Made by a program: the position numbers and the translations under genes. A DNA stretch of 64,000 nucleotides, from positions 1 through 64,000 of the forward strand of contig CAJUEJ010000015.1 in the NCBI GenBank assembly GCA_910585435.1, read 5' to 3'. Below are positions 9,433 to 17,748 of the stretch, piece after piece (the stretch's first letter is position 1; each line of letters starts with the position of its first letter). The notes under the pieces are model-generated. The model ran no database searches. It saw only the letters and a program-made list of their open reading frames with translations, and had not been told where the DNA came from. This DNA is from an uncultured Hungatella sp. (GTDB lineage Bacteria > Bacillota > Clostridia > Lachnospirales > Lachnospiraceae).

Positions 9433-11472
9433 ATGAACCTAGTACATCAGATAGAGATTACAGAGCCGATTCGGTTTGCGTTAAGCAAGATGGAAGCTTA
9501 TGAAATAGCATTGGAACTGGCTCGGAAGGAAGAAATTGCAGCCCAGGCTTATAAAAGAACGGTTGGTGAGGCAATTCGGATAGAAGCTTCCGATGATGCT
9601 GGTTTTATGTATGGAATTCTTGACATTGGGGATATGCTTAGAAAAGGGGAATCCATCACAGATGCGGAGGTAACGCCATATTTGACAAACCGTGGAATTA
9701 AGTTTAATATTCCTTTGGATGCCAGATGCCCCAGTTATTCGGATGCATCTACAAGTGCAGGAAAGAATATTGCTAATGTATGGGATAAGGAATTCTGGCA
9801 TGAGTATCTGGATCGTATGGCAGAGAATAAATACAATGTATTATCTTTATGGAATCTGTCCCCATTCCCTGCCATGGTTAGAATTCCGGAGTTTCCCAAT
9901 GCATATATTGACGATGTAAAGGTTAGTGCCCGTTCTTTTAAGGCTAAACTCTCCGGTAAGGATATTTTTGATTCGGATCATGCTGAAAATCTGGTTACGG
10001 TCAAAAAGATGACTATTGATGAGAAGATCGCCTTTTGGCAGGAGATTATGGAGTATGCGAAAAAGCGCTGTATTCGTGTATTTCTTTTCTGCTGGAATGT
10101 ATTTGTTTACGGCACAGAGGGATCCGGGCATGGGATCGAGGAGGATCAGAACAATCCAATCACAAGGAAATATTATTATGCGGCAGTTCAGGCAATGATG
10201 GATACTTATCCTCTGCTTGCTGGAATCGGTGTTTCCACTGGTGAGAATATGACATACAACGGCAGGGATACAGATGATGCGGAATCATTTTCCTCTACTG
10301 ATGTTGGATTTGTGGCGGAAACGTATGGTGCGGCAATTAGCGATTATGTGAAGAAACACCCGGAACGTGATTTTACATTTATTCACCGGATGCTTATGGT
10401 CAGGTATGACCGTATTATGGAAGCATACCAGAATTTCTCTGGCAATTTTGAAATTTCCTTCAAATATTCTCAGGCCCACATGTATTCCAGCACTAAGCCT
10501 AATTTTATTGGGGAATTTCTGGAGGAAAAGGCACCGGATGTAAAGGTGTGGCTGACAGTTCGCAATGATGATTATTATATGTACCGCTGGGGGAGTCCGG
10601 ACTTTGCAAGAAAGTATCTGGCCAACATGCCGGTATCTTGTCTGGCAGGCTTTTATATGGGAGCAGACGGATATACTTGGGGCAGGGATTATATGATGCG
10701 GGATGATGATACCCATCCTCTGTTTATTGATAAGATGTGGTATATGTTTAAGATCTGGGGGCAATTATCATATAATAATAAACTGGATGATCAATATTTT
10801 AAGGATGAGATCAGAGTTCGGATAGGCCTGGATGACAAGACGACAGAGCGATTGTTCGATGCATGGGATGAAGTATCTAATATTATTCCAGATTTTAACT
10901 GTGTACACTGGCATGATTTTGATTTTCAGTGGTATCCGGAAGGCTGCTGCATGTACCGTGTAGATATGGACAAGATTACATTTGCCAATATCAATGAGTT
11001 CGTAAGCTGTGAGGCAATCACGTTTGGAGAGCATGCTTCTGTTATGGAATATGCAAAGAGTGTGGTGAACAAAGAAACGCTTACGAAGATTTCTCCCAAG
11101 GTTCAGACTACATCCATGTTTGCTCATGCGAATAGGGCGGAGGAACTGTTGGAACAGTTACATGGGATGTCATCCGCCCCGGAATTCGAAAAAATAATCT
11201 ATGACATTGAGGCATTAAAAACGTTGGGGTATTACTTTGCGTGGAAGGAAGAGGCGGCTATGGCGTTGGCTATCTACCGTTTGAACCAGGATAGGAAGTA
11301 TCAGGAAGAAGCGGTGGAAAAGCTGAAAAAAGCCCTTCCTTACTGGAAAAAATACTCAAAGATGTCTGTGGAGGCTAATATTCCGCAGGTTCTTACCAGA
11401 TACTGTGGCAAAGTAGATGTACAGGATTTTGACGAACAGGCAGAGATGGATATTCTGCTTGCTGGGGAATAA
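9433..11472 (+). CDS. Alpha-glucuronidase-like (GH67/GH20-fold) hydrolase, first tandem copy
   Basis: 679 aa, cytoplasmic. Residues 1-85 look like the small alpha/beta domain found before GH67 and GH20 barrels, with the signature DDAGFMYGILDIGDMLR (54-70). A TIM barrel follows: RGIKFNIPLDARCPSYSDAS from 87, NKYNVLSLWNLSPFPAMVRIPEFP, and GVSTGENM with Glu271 as a candidate catalytic acid. VWLTVRNDDYYMYRWG carries conserved Asp379 and Asp380. The C-terminal 150 residues are helical. The downstream gene encodes a close paralogue in the same register. RBS AAGGAG. The family name is a fold-level judgement; the substrate could be a uronide or another glycoside. Confidence 0.7.
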   Translation: MNLVHQIEITEPIRFALSKMEAYEIALELARKEEIAAQAYKRTVGEAIRIEASDDAGFMYGILDIGDMLRKGESITDAEVTPYLTNRGIKFNIPLDARCPSYSDASTSAGKNIANVWDKEFWHEYLDRMAENKYNVLSLWNLSPFPAMVRIPEFPNAYIDDVKVSARSFKAKLSGKDIFDSDHAENLVTVKKMTIDEKIAFWQEIMEYAKKRCIRVFLFCWNVFVYGTEGSGHGIEEDQNNPITRKYYYAAVQAMMDTYPLLAGIGVSTGENMTYNGRDTDDAESFSSTDVGFVAETYGAAISDYVKKHPERDFTFIHRMLMVRYDRIMEAYQNFSGNFEISFKYSQAHMYSSTKPNFIGEFLEEKAPDVKVWLTVRNDDYYMYRWGSPDFARKYLANMPVSCLAGFYMGADGYTWGRDYMMRDDDTHPLFIDKMWYMFKIWGQLSYNNKLDDQYFKDEIRVRIGLDDKTTERLFDAWDEVSNIIPDFNCVHWHDFDFQWYPEGCCMYRVDMDKITFANINEFVSCEAITFGEHASVMEYAKSVVNKETLTKISPKVQTTSMFAHANRAEELLEQLHGMSSAPEFEKIIYDIEALKTLGYYFAWKEEAAMALAIYRLNQDRKYQEEAVEKLKKALPYWKKYSKMSVEANIPQVLTRYCGKVDVQDFDEQAEMDILLAGE

Positions 11473-11488
11473 AAAGAAAGGAAATAGT

Positions 11489-13534
11489 ATGAAGGTAATT
11501 ACAGACATTACAATCGCTGCTTCTGTCAGGTGGGCATTAGATAAGCTGGAATCTGCAGATGTGCAGCTTACATTGAAAAAGAATGGGCTGTTAAATGCCC
11601 AAAGTTATATCCTCAATGTGGAGAATGGAGTTGTGCTTGAGGCGGCGGATGATGCTGGATTCATGTATGGAATTTTAGATATGGCTGATGCATTTAGAAA
11701 AGGCGAAGAACTAAAAGGGGGTAAGGTAACCCCCTACCTTCCCAACCGTGGCATCAAGTTTAACATTCCCCTGGATGCAAGAACCCCCAGCTATTCCGAC
11801 GCGTCAACCAGCGCCACCATGAATATTCCCCACATGTGGGAGATGGATTTCTGGCATGATTTTCTGGATCGTATGGCGGAGAATAAGTACAATGTACTGT
11901 CCCTTTGGAGCCTGTCCCCATTCCCGTCCCTGGTTCGGATTCCAGAGTTTCCTAATGCCTGCATCGACGATGTAAAGATTACTGCCAGAAGCTTTAAGGC
12001 AGAGTTATCCGGCAAGAATATCTATGACGAAGATCACCATGGAAATCTGATCACAGTCAAGAAAATCACCATGGATGAAAAGATCCGGTTCTGGCAGGAA
12101 GTGATGAAATATGCCGCAGACAGATGCATCCGTGTCTTTCTTTTTACATGGAATCTGTTTGTGTATGGAACGGAGGATTCAGGATATGATCTTACGGACG
12201 ACCAGAACAATCCGGTGACAAAAGAATTTGTATATTGTGGAACCAAGGCCCTTCTGGATACCTATCCCCTTCTTGCCGGAATCGGCGTTACAGCCGGAGA
12301 GAATATGACATTCAACGGTTCCAGCGTGGACGACAAGACCACATTTTCCTCTACGGATGTCGGCTTTATCCGGGAGACATACGGCAGGGGAATTGAGGAT
12401 TATCTGAAGGAGCATCCGGAGCGTGACATTACCCTGATTCACCGCATGCAGATGGCACGGTACGACAAGATCATGGAGGCGTATCAGGATTTCCCAGGTA
12501 AGTTTGAAATCAGTTTTAAATACTCTCAGGCCCATATGTATTCCAGCACCAAGCCAAGGTTTATCCAGGAATTCCTGGAAGAGAAGGCGCCGGATGTGAA
12601 GGTGTGGCTGACCGTCCGCAACGACGATTATTATATGTATCGCTGGGGCAATCCGGAATTTGCGAAGGATTACCTGGCCAATATGCCAGTGGATTGCTTA
12701 AACGGCTTCTATATGGGGCCGGATGGATTCACATGGGGTCGGGATTACATAGAGCGTATTGACAATAAACATCCCCTGTTTGTAGACCGGATGTGGTATA
12801 TGTTTAAAATCTGGGGACAGCTTTCCTACAACCTGGACCTTACGGAAGGGTACTTTAAAAGGGAACTGCAGGCAAGGTTCGGGCTTTCCCATGAGGATAC
12901 GGAGACATTGTTTACCGCATGGAAGGAAGTGTCACAGATTATACCGGAGCTTAACTGTACCCATTGGCATCATTTTGATTTCCAATGGTATCCGGAGGGG
13001 TGCTGCATGTATCTTCACAAGCCGGTGGATAAGATTGTATTTGCCAATATCAACGAGTTTGTGGAATGCGGGGCGATTCCCCAAGGCGAGTATGCGTCTG
13101 CACAGGAATATGGGCACAGTGTAGTGAATGGAAGCAGTTGCACCAAGATTTCCCCGGTTTCCCAGGCGGCATCGATGATAAAGCATGCCGAAGCAGCAGA
13201 GGCCCTTCTTGGGAAGCTTGAGCTGGTGTCCTCTGACAAGGAGTTTCAAAAAACTCTTGGTGATATGAAGGCCATGGCCCTTCTGGGACATTATTACGGC
13301 CTGAAGGAACAGGCGGCCATCAGCCTTGCGATTTACAGAGGTAACAAAGAGAAACCATACCAGGAGGATGCAGTGGCGAAACTGACAGAGGCCCTTCCTT
13401 ATTGGAAGGCATACTCTGCCAAGTCTGTGGCATCTTACATCCCCCAGGTATTGACAAGATTATGTGGCAAGGTTGATGTCCAGGAGTTTGATGAGTTGGC
13501 TGAGTTGGATATTCTTCTTGCCAGAGAAGGCTAA
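11489..13534 (+). CDS. Alpha-glucuronidase-like (GH67/GH20-fold) hydrolase, second tandem copy
   Basis: 681 aa from the ATG at 11489 (RBS AAAGGAA). It is collinear with the preceding protein and highly similar: DDAGFMYGILDMADAFRK at the same position, NRGIKFNIPLDARTPSYSDAS, GVTAGENM, VWLTVRNDDYYMYRWGNP and WHHFDFQWYPEGCCMY. The N-terminal 80 residues diverge more. Both copies keep the acidic barrel residues, so neither looks decayed. From about 11720 onward the DNA becomes richer in GC and in CCC/GCC codons than the upstream operon, as if the two parts have different histories. Paralogues may act as a heteromer or on different linkages (inference). Confidence 0.72.
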   Translation: MKVITDITIAASVRWALDKLESADVQLTLKKNGLLNAQSYILNVENGVVLEAADDAGFMYGILDMADAFRKGEELKGGKVTPYLPNRGIKFNIPLDARTPSYSDASTSATMNIPHMWEMDFWHDFLDRMAENKYNVLSLWSLSPFPSLVRIPEFPNACIDDVKITARSFKAELSGKNIYDEDHHGNLITVKKITMDEKIRFWQEVMKYAADRCIRVFLFTWNLFVYGTEDSGYDLTDDQNNPVTKEFVYCGTKALLDTYPLLAGIGVTAGENMTFNGSSVDDKTTFSSTDVGFIRETYGRGIEDYLKEHPERDITLIHRMQMARYDKIMEAYQDFPGKFEISFKYSQAHMYSSTKPRFIQEFLEEKAPDVKVWLTVRNDDYYMYRWGNPEFAKDYLANMPVDCLNGFYMGPDGFTWGRDYIERIDNKHPLFVDRMWYMFKIWGQLSYNLDLTEGYFKRELQARFGLSHEDTETLFTAWKEVSQIIPELNCTHWHHFDFQWYPEGCCMYLHKPVDKIVFANINEFVECGAIPQGEYASAQEYGHSVVNGSSCTKISPVSQAASMIKHAEAAEALLGKLELVSSDKEFQKTLGDMKAMALLGHYYGLKEQAAISLAIYRGNKEKPYQEDAVAKLTEALPYWKAYSAKSVASYIPQVLTRLCGKVDVQEFDELAELDILLAREG

Positions 13535-13556
13535 TCAGAAAGGAAGAGAATAAATT

Positions 13557-14840
13557 ATGAGTGCAATGGAAAAAGCTTACCAGCTGTTAAGAGAATGGAA
13601 AGGTGATAACTATATCGTTGGCATGGGAGTCATGGACCGGCTTGGAGAGTTTGTGGTATCATATGGTAAGAAGGTGCTTTTGGTTTCCATGGATACTTAT
13701 CTGAAGCCTTTGGTTGATGCTGCAATCGGTTCCATTCAGTCAGCAGGCGGCACAGTGATTTTGGAAAAAGCCATTCCAGGTGCCAGGCCTAATGCGCCCC
13801 GGGAAGACGTGTATCGTCTGGAAACCTATATTCTTCATTATCAACCGGATGTGGTGGTCGCCCTGGGCGGCGGATCCACTATCGATGCCTGCAAGGCGGC
13901 AGTTGTCCTGGCAGCCATCGGCGGATTTGCAGAACCAGATGTGGATCCTTATTTTGGGACAGGCCTTGTCAGCAAGGTTCTTGAAGAATCCGGAAGGAAG
14001 CAGATTCCTCTTGTCGCGGTACAGACCTCTGCCTCCAGCGGCGCCCATCTGACCAAATATTCCAATATTACCGACCCCATAGCAGGGCAGAAGAAGCTGA
14101 TTGTGGATATGGCTATTGTTCCGGCCGGCGCGCTCTTTGACTATGAGACCACCTTGACCATGCCGGTCAGTGTGTCCATTGACGGTGCTCTGGATGCAAT
14201 CTCCCATACATTTGAAGTATTTTGCGGGGCGAATTCCCAGAACTATGAACTGGCAAAATCCCTTGCCCAGACGGCTATCAAACTGACCATTTCCTATGCG
14301 GGGAAAGTGATTGAGGATCCAGGTGACAGAAAAGCCAGAGAGGCCCTGGGGCTGGCCACGGATCTTGGCGGCTATGCCATTATGATCGGGGGGACAAGCG
14401 GCGCCCACTTAACCAGTTTTTCACTGGTGGATCTGGTGGCCCATGGAACGGCATGCGGCATCATGAATCCTTACTATGCTGTATTTTATTCTCCTGCTAT
14501 TCAGGATCAGCTGAAGGCAGTGGGTGAGATTCTTGCAAAACATGGGTTTATCCAGAGGGATGTTGCTGCCCTTGAGGGCAGAGAACGGGCAATTACTGTC
14601 GCAGAAGGGCTGATCGCCTTCGGCAAATCCATCGGAGCGCCTACCAGATTATCGGATCTTAAGGGATTTACAGAGGATCATGTGGAGAAGATTCTTTCAG
14701 CAGCAAAAGACCCTCAGCTGTCCATGAAGCTTCAGAACATGCCTGTCCCTATGACTGCGGAAGATGTGGATATCTATATGAAGCCCATTATCCGTGGGGC
14801 AGTGACCGGTGACTTAAACGGGATTATAAATAAGGGATAG
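13557..14840 (+). CDS. Iron-containing alcohol dehydrogenase family protein
   Basis: 427 aa, cytoplasmic. It has the NAD(P)-binding GGGSTID motif at 104-110 and the expected metal ligands: Asp213 and His217 in DAISHTFE, His284 in SGAHLTSF and His296 in VAHGTACG. This predicts an active group III (Fe/Zn) dehydrogenase of the dehydroquinate-synthase-like fold. It follows the hydrolases by 22 bases and precedes the LarA homologue, so it probably oxidises or reduces a sugar-derived alcohol or aldehyde, for example a uronate/aldonate pair (inference). RBS AAAGGAAG. The substrate is unknown. Confidence 0.85.
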   Translation: MSAMEKAYQLLREWKGDNYIVGMGVMDRLGEFVVSYGKKVLLVSMDTYLKPLVDAAIGSIQSAGGTVILEKAIPGARPNAPREDVYRLETYILHYQPDVVVALGGGSTIDACKAAVVLAAIGGFAEPDVDPYFGTGLVSKVLEESGRKQIPLVAVQTSASSGAHLTKYSNITDPIAGQKKLIVDMAIVPAGALFDYETTLTMPVSVSIDGALDAISHTFEVFCGANSQNYELAKSLAQTAIKLTISYAGKVIEDPGDRKAREALGLATDLGGYAIMIGGTSGAHLTSFSLVDLVAHGTACGIMNPYYAVFYSPAIQDQLKAVGEILAKHGFIQRDVAALEGRERAITVAEGLIAFGKSIGAPTRLSDLKGFTEDHVEKILSAAKDPQLSMKLQNMPVPMTAEDVDIYMKPIIRGAVTGDLNGIINKG

Positions 14841-14872
14841 GAATATATATAAATGACAGGAGGGAGAAAGCA

Positions 14873-16156
14873 TTGCCAAAGGTAGCATTTCCCTATGGAA
14901 GAGGGGAATTGGTTTATGAGATACCGCAAAGCCGCTATGGGGGAACTCTGGTATCGGATCTGAATACATATGAACCGGGGAAATCACAAGAAGAGCTGGT
15001 AAAAGAGGCCCTTGAGAATCCGGTTGGAAGCCCCAGACTCTGTGAACTTGCAAAAGGGAAGAAAAAGATTGTATTGATTGCATCGGACCATACCAGGCCG
15101 GTGCCCTCAAAGGTGATCGTTCCCCAGATGCTTCAGGAGATCCGGAGAGGAAATCTGGACGCGGACATCACCTTTCTCATTGCCACCGGCTGTCACCGGG
15201 AGACAAGGGCGGAAGAGCTGGCGGAGAAATTTGGCGAGGAGATCGTACGCAGCGAGAAGATGGTGATTCATAACTGTGACGATACAGCCAACATGGTGCG
15301 TGTGGGAACCCTTCCTTCCGGCGGAGATTTGATCCTGAACCGGCTGGCCGTGGAGGCAGATCTTCTGGTAGCGGAAGGATTCATAGAGCCCCACTTTTTT
15401 GCAGGATTTTCAGGAGGAAGAAAGAGCGTGCTGCCTGGGATCGCTTCCAGGCAGACGGTTCTCTATAATCACAATGGAGGGTTTATCCATCATCCTAAGG
15501 CGAGAACCGGTATAATCGAGGGAAATCCCATCCATGAGGATATGATCGCCGCAGCCAGGATGGCAAATCTTTCCTTCATCTGCAACGTGGTGATCAACTC
15601 AGAGAAACAGGTGGTGTATGGGGTTTCCGGGGATGTGGAGGAGGCCCACAAAAAAGGAAGGGAATTTCTGAAAGGCCTGTGCGGTGTCAGATCCAATCCG
15701 TCTGATATTGTGATAACCACCAATGGGGGATATCCCCTGGATCAGAATATCTATCAGGCAGTGAAGGGCATGACGGCAGCTGAGGCGACGGTAAAGAAAG
15801 ACGGCGTGATCATCATGGTCGCCAGGTCAGATGACGGACATGGAGGAAAGGTATTTCACCAGACTTTCCGGGAACAGAAGAACCTTCAGAAGATGGTGGA
15901 AGGCTTTGTGGCGACTGCGCCGGAACAGACGATTGTGGATCAATGGCAGTCCCAGATCTTCGCCCGTGTCCTGATGCATGCCCATGTGATCTATGTATCA
16001 GAGGCCGACGACCAGCTGGTGAGAGACCTTCACATGACTCCGGCCCATTCCATTGAGGAGGCCGTGGCAATGGCGGATCGGATACTGGAAGAGCAGGGGA
16101 TCCGGGAAGGGAAAATTCTTGGCATTCCGGACGGGGTATCTGTGATTGTGGAATAA
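14873..16156 (+). CDS. larA: LarA-family nickel-pincer racemase/epimerase
   Basis: 427 aa, starting at TTG 14873 behind AGGAGGGAG. The active-site residues of lactate racemase LarA are present at the same residue numbers as in the characterised Lactobacillus enzyme as I recall them. These are Arg75 in SDHTRP, His108, His174 and Lys184 in EPHFFAGFSGGRKSVLPG (Lys184 bears the nickel-pincer cofactor), His200, and Tyr294 and Lys298 in YPLDQNIYQAVKG. The family interconverts alpha-hydroxy acids; besides lactate, members act on malate, phenyllactate and aldonates such as gluconate. Context in a glycoside operon favours a sugar-acid epimerase over lactate racemase. The larB, larC and larE maturation genes are not in the window, so the symbol denotes family, not substrate. 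Confidence 0.85.
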   Translation: MPKVAFPYGRGELVYEIPQSRYGGTLVSDLNTYEPGKSQEELVKEALENPVGSPRLCELAKGKKKIVLIASDHTRPVPSKVIVPQMLQEIRRGNLDADITFLIATGCHRETRAEELAEKFGEEIVRSEKMVIHNCDDTANMVRVGTLPSGGDLILNRLAVEADLLVAEGFIEPHFFAGFSGGRKSVLPGIASRQTVLYNHNGGFIHHPKARTGIIEGNPIHEDMIAAARMANLSFICNVVINSEKQVVYGVSGDVEEAHKKGREFLKGLCGVRSNPSDIVITTNGGYPLDQNIYQAVKGMTAAEATVKKDGVIIMVARSDDGHGGKVFHQTFREQKNLQKMVEGFVATAPEQTIVDQWQSQIFARVLMHAHVIYVSEADDQLVRDLHMTPAHSIEEAVAMADRILEEQGIREGKILGIPDGVSVIVE

Positions 16157-16236
16157 CAATTCAAGGCAAGGAAGATTTTGCAAAGCGCTCCTGAATTTAC
16201 TTGCAAAAAATGGAAATTTCTCTTATCATAGTAGTG

Positions 16237-16311
16237 GTAACTATTATGCCTTTTTTCGTAGTTACAGCATCTGCCTTATTTGAAGCTTGGCTTTGCCAGG
16301 AGGGCAGATGC
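16237..16311 (+). promoter_or_regulatory. Two dyads before the IclR gene: operator and/or terminator
   Basis: GTAACTA (16237-16243) pairs with TAGTTAC (16259-16265) across a T-rich 15-base loop. GCATCTGCC (16267-16275) then pairs with GGCAGATGC (16303-16311). The second could end the larA transcript, though the following T run is short. The first is a plausible IclR-type palindrome. This 262-base gap holds no open frame I can support. Confidence 0.45.
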
Positions 16312-16418
16312 TTTCGCTGTATTTATGTATTATGACGGATTTTGCAGCAGGTGCAGAATCCTGTGCCTGATACTGCCAGCCAAATGGGAAACCATATTGT
16401 TAAACAGGGAGCATAACT

Positions 16419-17207
16419 ATGTCTGAGAATCCGAAAACCCCCGGGATTCAGTCCGGGGAGAAAACATTGTCTGTGTTGGAATATATGATTTTAAAACAGG
16501 AGCCGGTACGTCTTCTCGATATTGCCAAGGATCTGAGGATGACCAATACCACCGCTACCAGATATTTGAATACATTGATGAATAAAGGGTATGTAGAGCA
16601 GAACCCGTCCACTCTCATGTATTCCGCCACATTTAAAATCGTTGCCCTGGCCAATCATCTGAGCAACCACAGGGATTTAAAGCAGATTGCAAGGCCCTAT
16701 CTGGAGCAGTTAACCAGGATTTTCGGTGAATCCACCAATATTGCGGTAGAACAAAATATGAGTTCGGTTTATATTGATGTAATACGGGAGACCAATTCTT
16801 CTCTCATGGCAATCCAGTATGTGGGAAATGCGGCGCCCATGCATTGTACCGGAAACGGAAAGCTTCTTTTGCTGAATTACAGCGACGAGGAGCTGGAACA
16901 ATTTATTATGAAAAAGGGGCTTCCCAGCTTTACGGAGAATACATATGTGACGAAGGAAAGCCTGAAACAGGAGCTGGAGAGGATAAGGCAGCGCGGGTAT
17001 GCTTACGATGAGGAAGAGCGAGAACTGGGAATCCGCTGCCTTGCATTCCCTGTTTTTGACGCAAGAGGGCGTATTATCGCAGGTATGAGTGTGACAGGGC
17101 CCAAAGGACGTATGAAAGACGAAATCCTGGATAAAAGGCTGGAGGATTTCCGCCAAATAGCACTTGAGGTATCCAGAAAGCTTGGGTACCAGGCGTTTGA
17201 AAAATGA
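16419..17207 (+). CDS. IclR-family transcriptional regulator
   Basis: 262 aa. An N-terminal winged helix (residues about 12-75: LSVLEYMILKQEPVRLLDIA, TNTTATRYLNTLMNKGYVE) is followed by the IclR effector domain (about 85-255), including MHCTGNGKLLL and GYAYDEEERELGIRCLAFPV. These regulators commonly sense small acids from sugar or aromatic catabolism, such as uronate intermediates sensed by KdgR types. It sits directly after the larA-containing operon in the same direction but behind its own 262-base gap. It probably controls that operon and itself (inference). GGGAG precedes the ATG. Confidence 0.9.
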   Translation: MSENPKTPGIQSGEKTLSVLEYMILKQEPVRLLDIAKDLRMTNTTATRYLNTLMNKGYVEQNPSTLMYSATFKIVALANHLSNHRDLKQIARPYLEQLTRIFGESTNIAVEQNMSSVYIDVIRETNSSLMAIQYVGNAAPMHCTGNGKLLLLNYSDEELEQFIMKKGLPSFTENTYVTKESLKQELERIRQRGYAYDEEERELGIRCLAFPVFDARGRIIAGMSVTGPKGRMKDEILDKRLEDFRQIALEVSRKLGYQAFEK

Positions 17208-17229
17208 AATTAGGGTTTGACAAAAATAT

Positions 17230-17263
17230 GGGAATGCCGCGGACAGCTGTCTGTGGCATTCCC
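17230..17263. terminator. Bidirectional terminator between IclR and rubredoxin genes
   Basis: GGGAATGCC (17230-17238) pairs with GGCATTCCC (17255-17263), and the interior GGACAG/CTGTCT extends it to an almost continuous 16-bp stem. The T run is poor on both sides. It lies between convergent genes. Confidence 0.6.
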
Positions 17264-17378
17264 ATCTCACCTGATTTTTATACCCGCGAGCATACGTATT
17301 TGCCAAATGATTGGTTGTTTTTGTGGAAATAATGAGAATACGTTGGCAAATCATTTGGCTTACAGGTATATCTTATGG

Positions 17379-17534
17379 CTACACTTCTGAAAACTGATCT
17401 TTTCCCACGGAACACAGGGGACATTCAAAATCTTCCGGGACATCCTCCCACTTGGTACCTGGAGCAATTCCGCCTTCCGGATAGCCCTGCTCTTCATCAT
17501 ATTCCCAGCCGCATACATCACATACATACTTCAT
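17379..17534 (-). CDS. Rubredoxin (51 aa)
   Basis: A short gene on the minus strand starting at ATG 17534 behind GGAGGAATAACTC. The product begins MKYVCDVCGWEYDEEQGYPE. It has the two rubredoxin iron-binding knuckles, C5-x2-C8 (CDVC) and C38-x2-C41 (CPLC), with the usual spacing and acidic surface, and full family length. Rubredoxins are cytoplasmic one-electron carriers in anaerobes, feeding rubrerythrin, superoxide reductase or rubredoxin-oxygen oxidoreductase in oxygen defence. No partner gene is adjacent, so it appears to be a single-gene unit with its own promoter. Confidence 0.93.
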   Translation of the reverse strand: MKYVCDVCGWEYDEEQGYPEGGIAPGTKWEDVPEDFECPLCSVGKDQFSEV

Positions 17535-17573
17535 GAGTTATTCCTCCTTAAAATTGGCTTAAATTTCACAGGT

Positions 17574-17602
17574 ATTGTAACACTAAAAATAAGTTTCATC
17601 AA
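17574..17602 (-). promoter_or_regulatory. Promoter of the rubredoxin gene
   Basis: On the minus strand, TTGATG (17602-17597) is followed by 17 bases and TACAAT (17579-17574), about 40 bases before the start codon. Confidence 0.65.
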
Positions 17603-17680
17603 GTATCTCTTAATTTATGTATTTTTCTCATATTTTTATGGAAAAAACGCTGAAGTGAAATAAAATCCTAACGATAGTGG

Positions 17681-17729
17681 TTGACTAAAAGAATCATATA
17701 TGATACTATACAGGTACCATATATGATTC
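17681..17729 (+). promoter_or_regulatory. Promoter with paired palindromic operator of the DUF1835 cassette
   Basis: TTGACT (17681-17686), a 17-base spacer and TACTAT (17704-17709). The spacer contains the perfect palindrome ATCATATATGAT (17693-17704). GAATCATATAT (17691-17701) is repeated in inverse at ATATATGATTC (17719-17729), 17 bases apart and spanning the predicted start site. This is the layout of an autorepressed operon; the XRE protein two genes downstream is the likely binder. Confidence 0.8.
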
Positions 17730-17748
17730 CTTAAAAGGAGGAAGATAA

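Noticed and set aside
13740..14408. Minus-strand open frame opposite the iron-type dehydrogenase
   Set aside because: Codon-shadow of the dehydrogenase gene; no domain pattern and no start signals.
16180..16200. Catabolite-control (cre) site around TTGCAAAGCGCT
   Set aside because: The central CG is displaced and the right half does not match the cre consensus.
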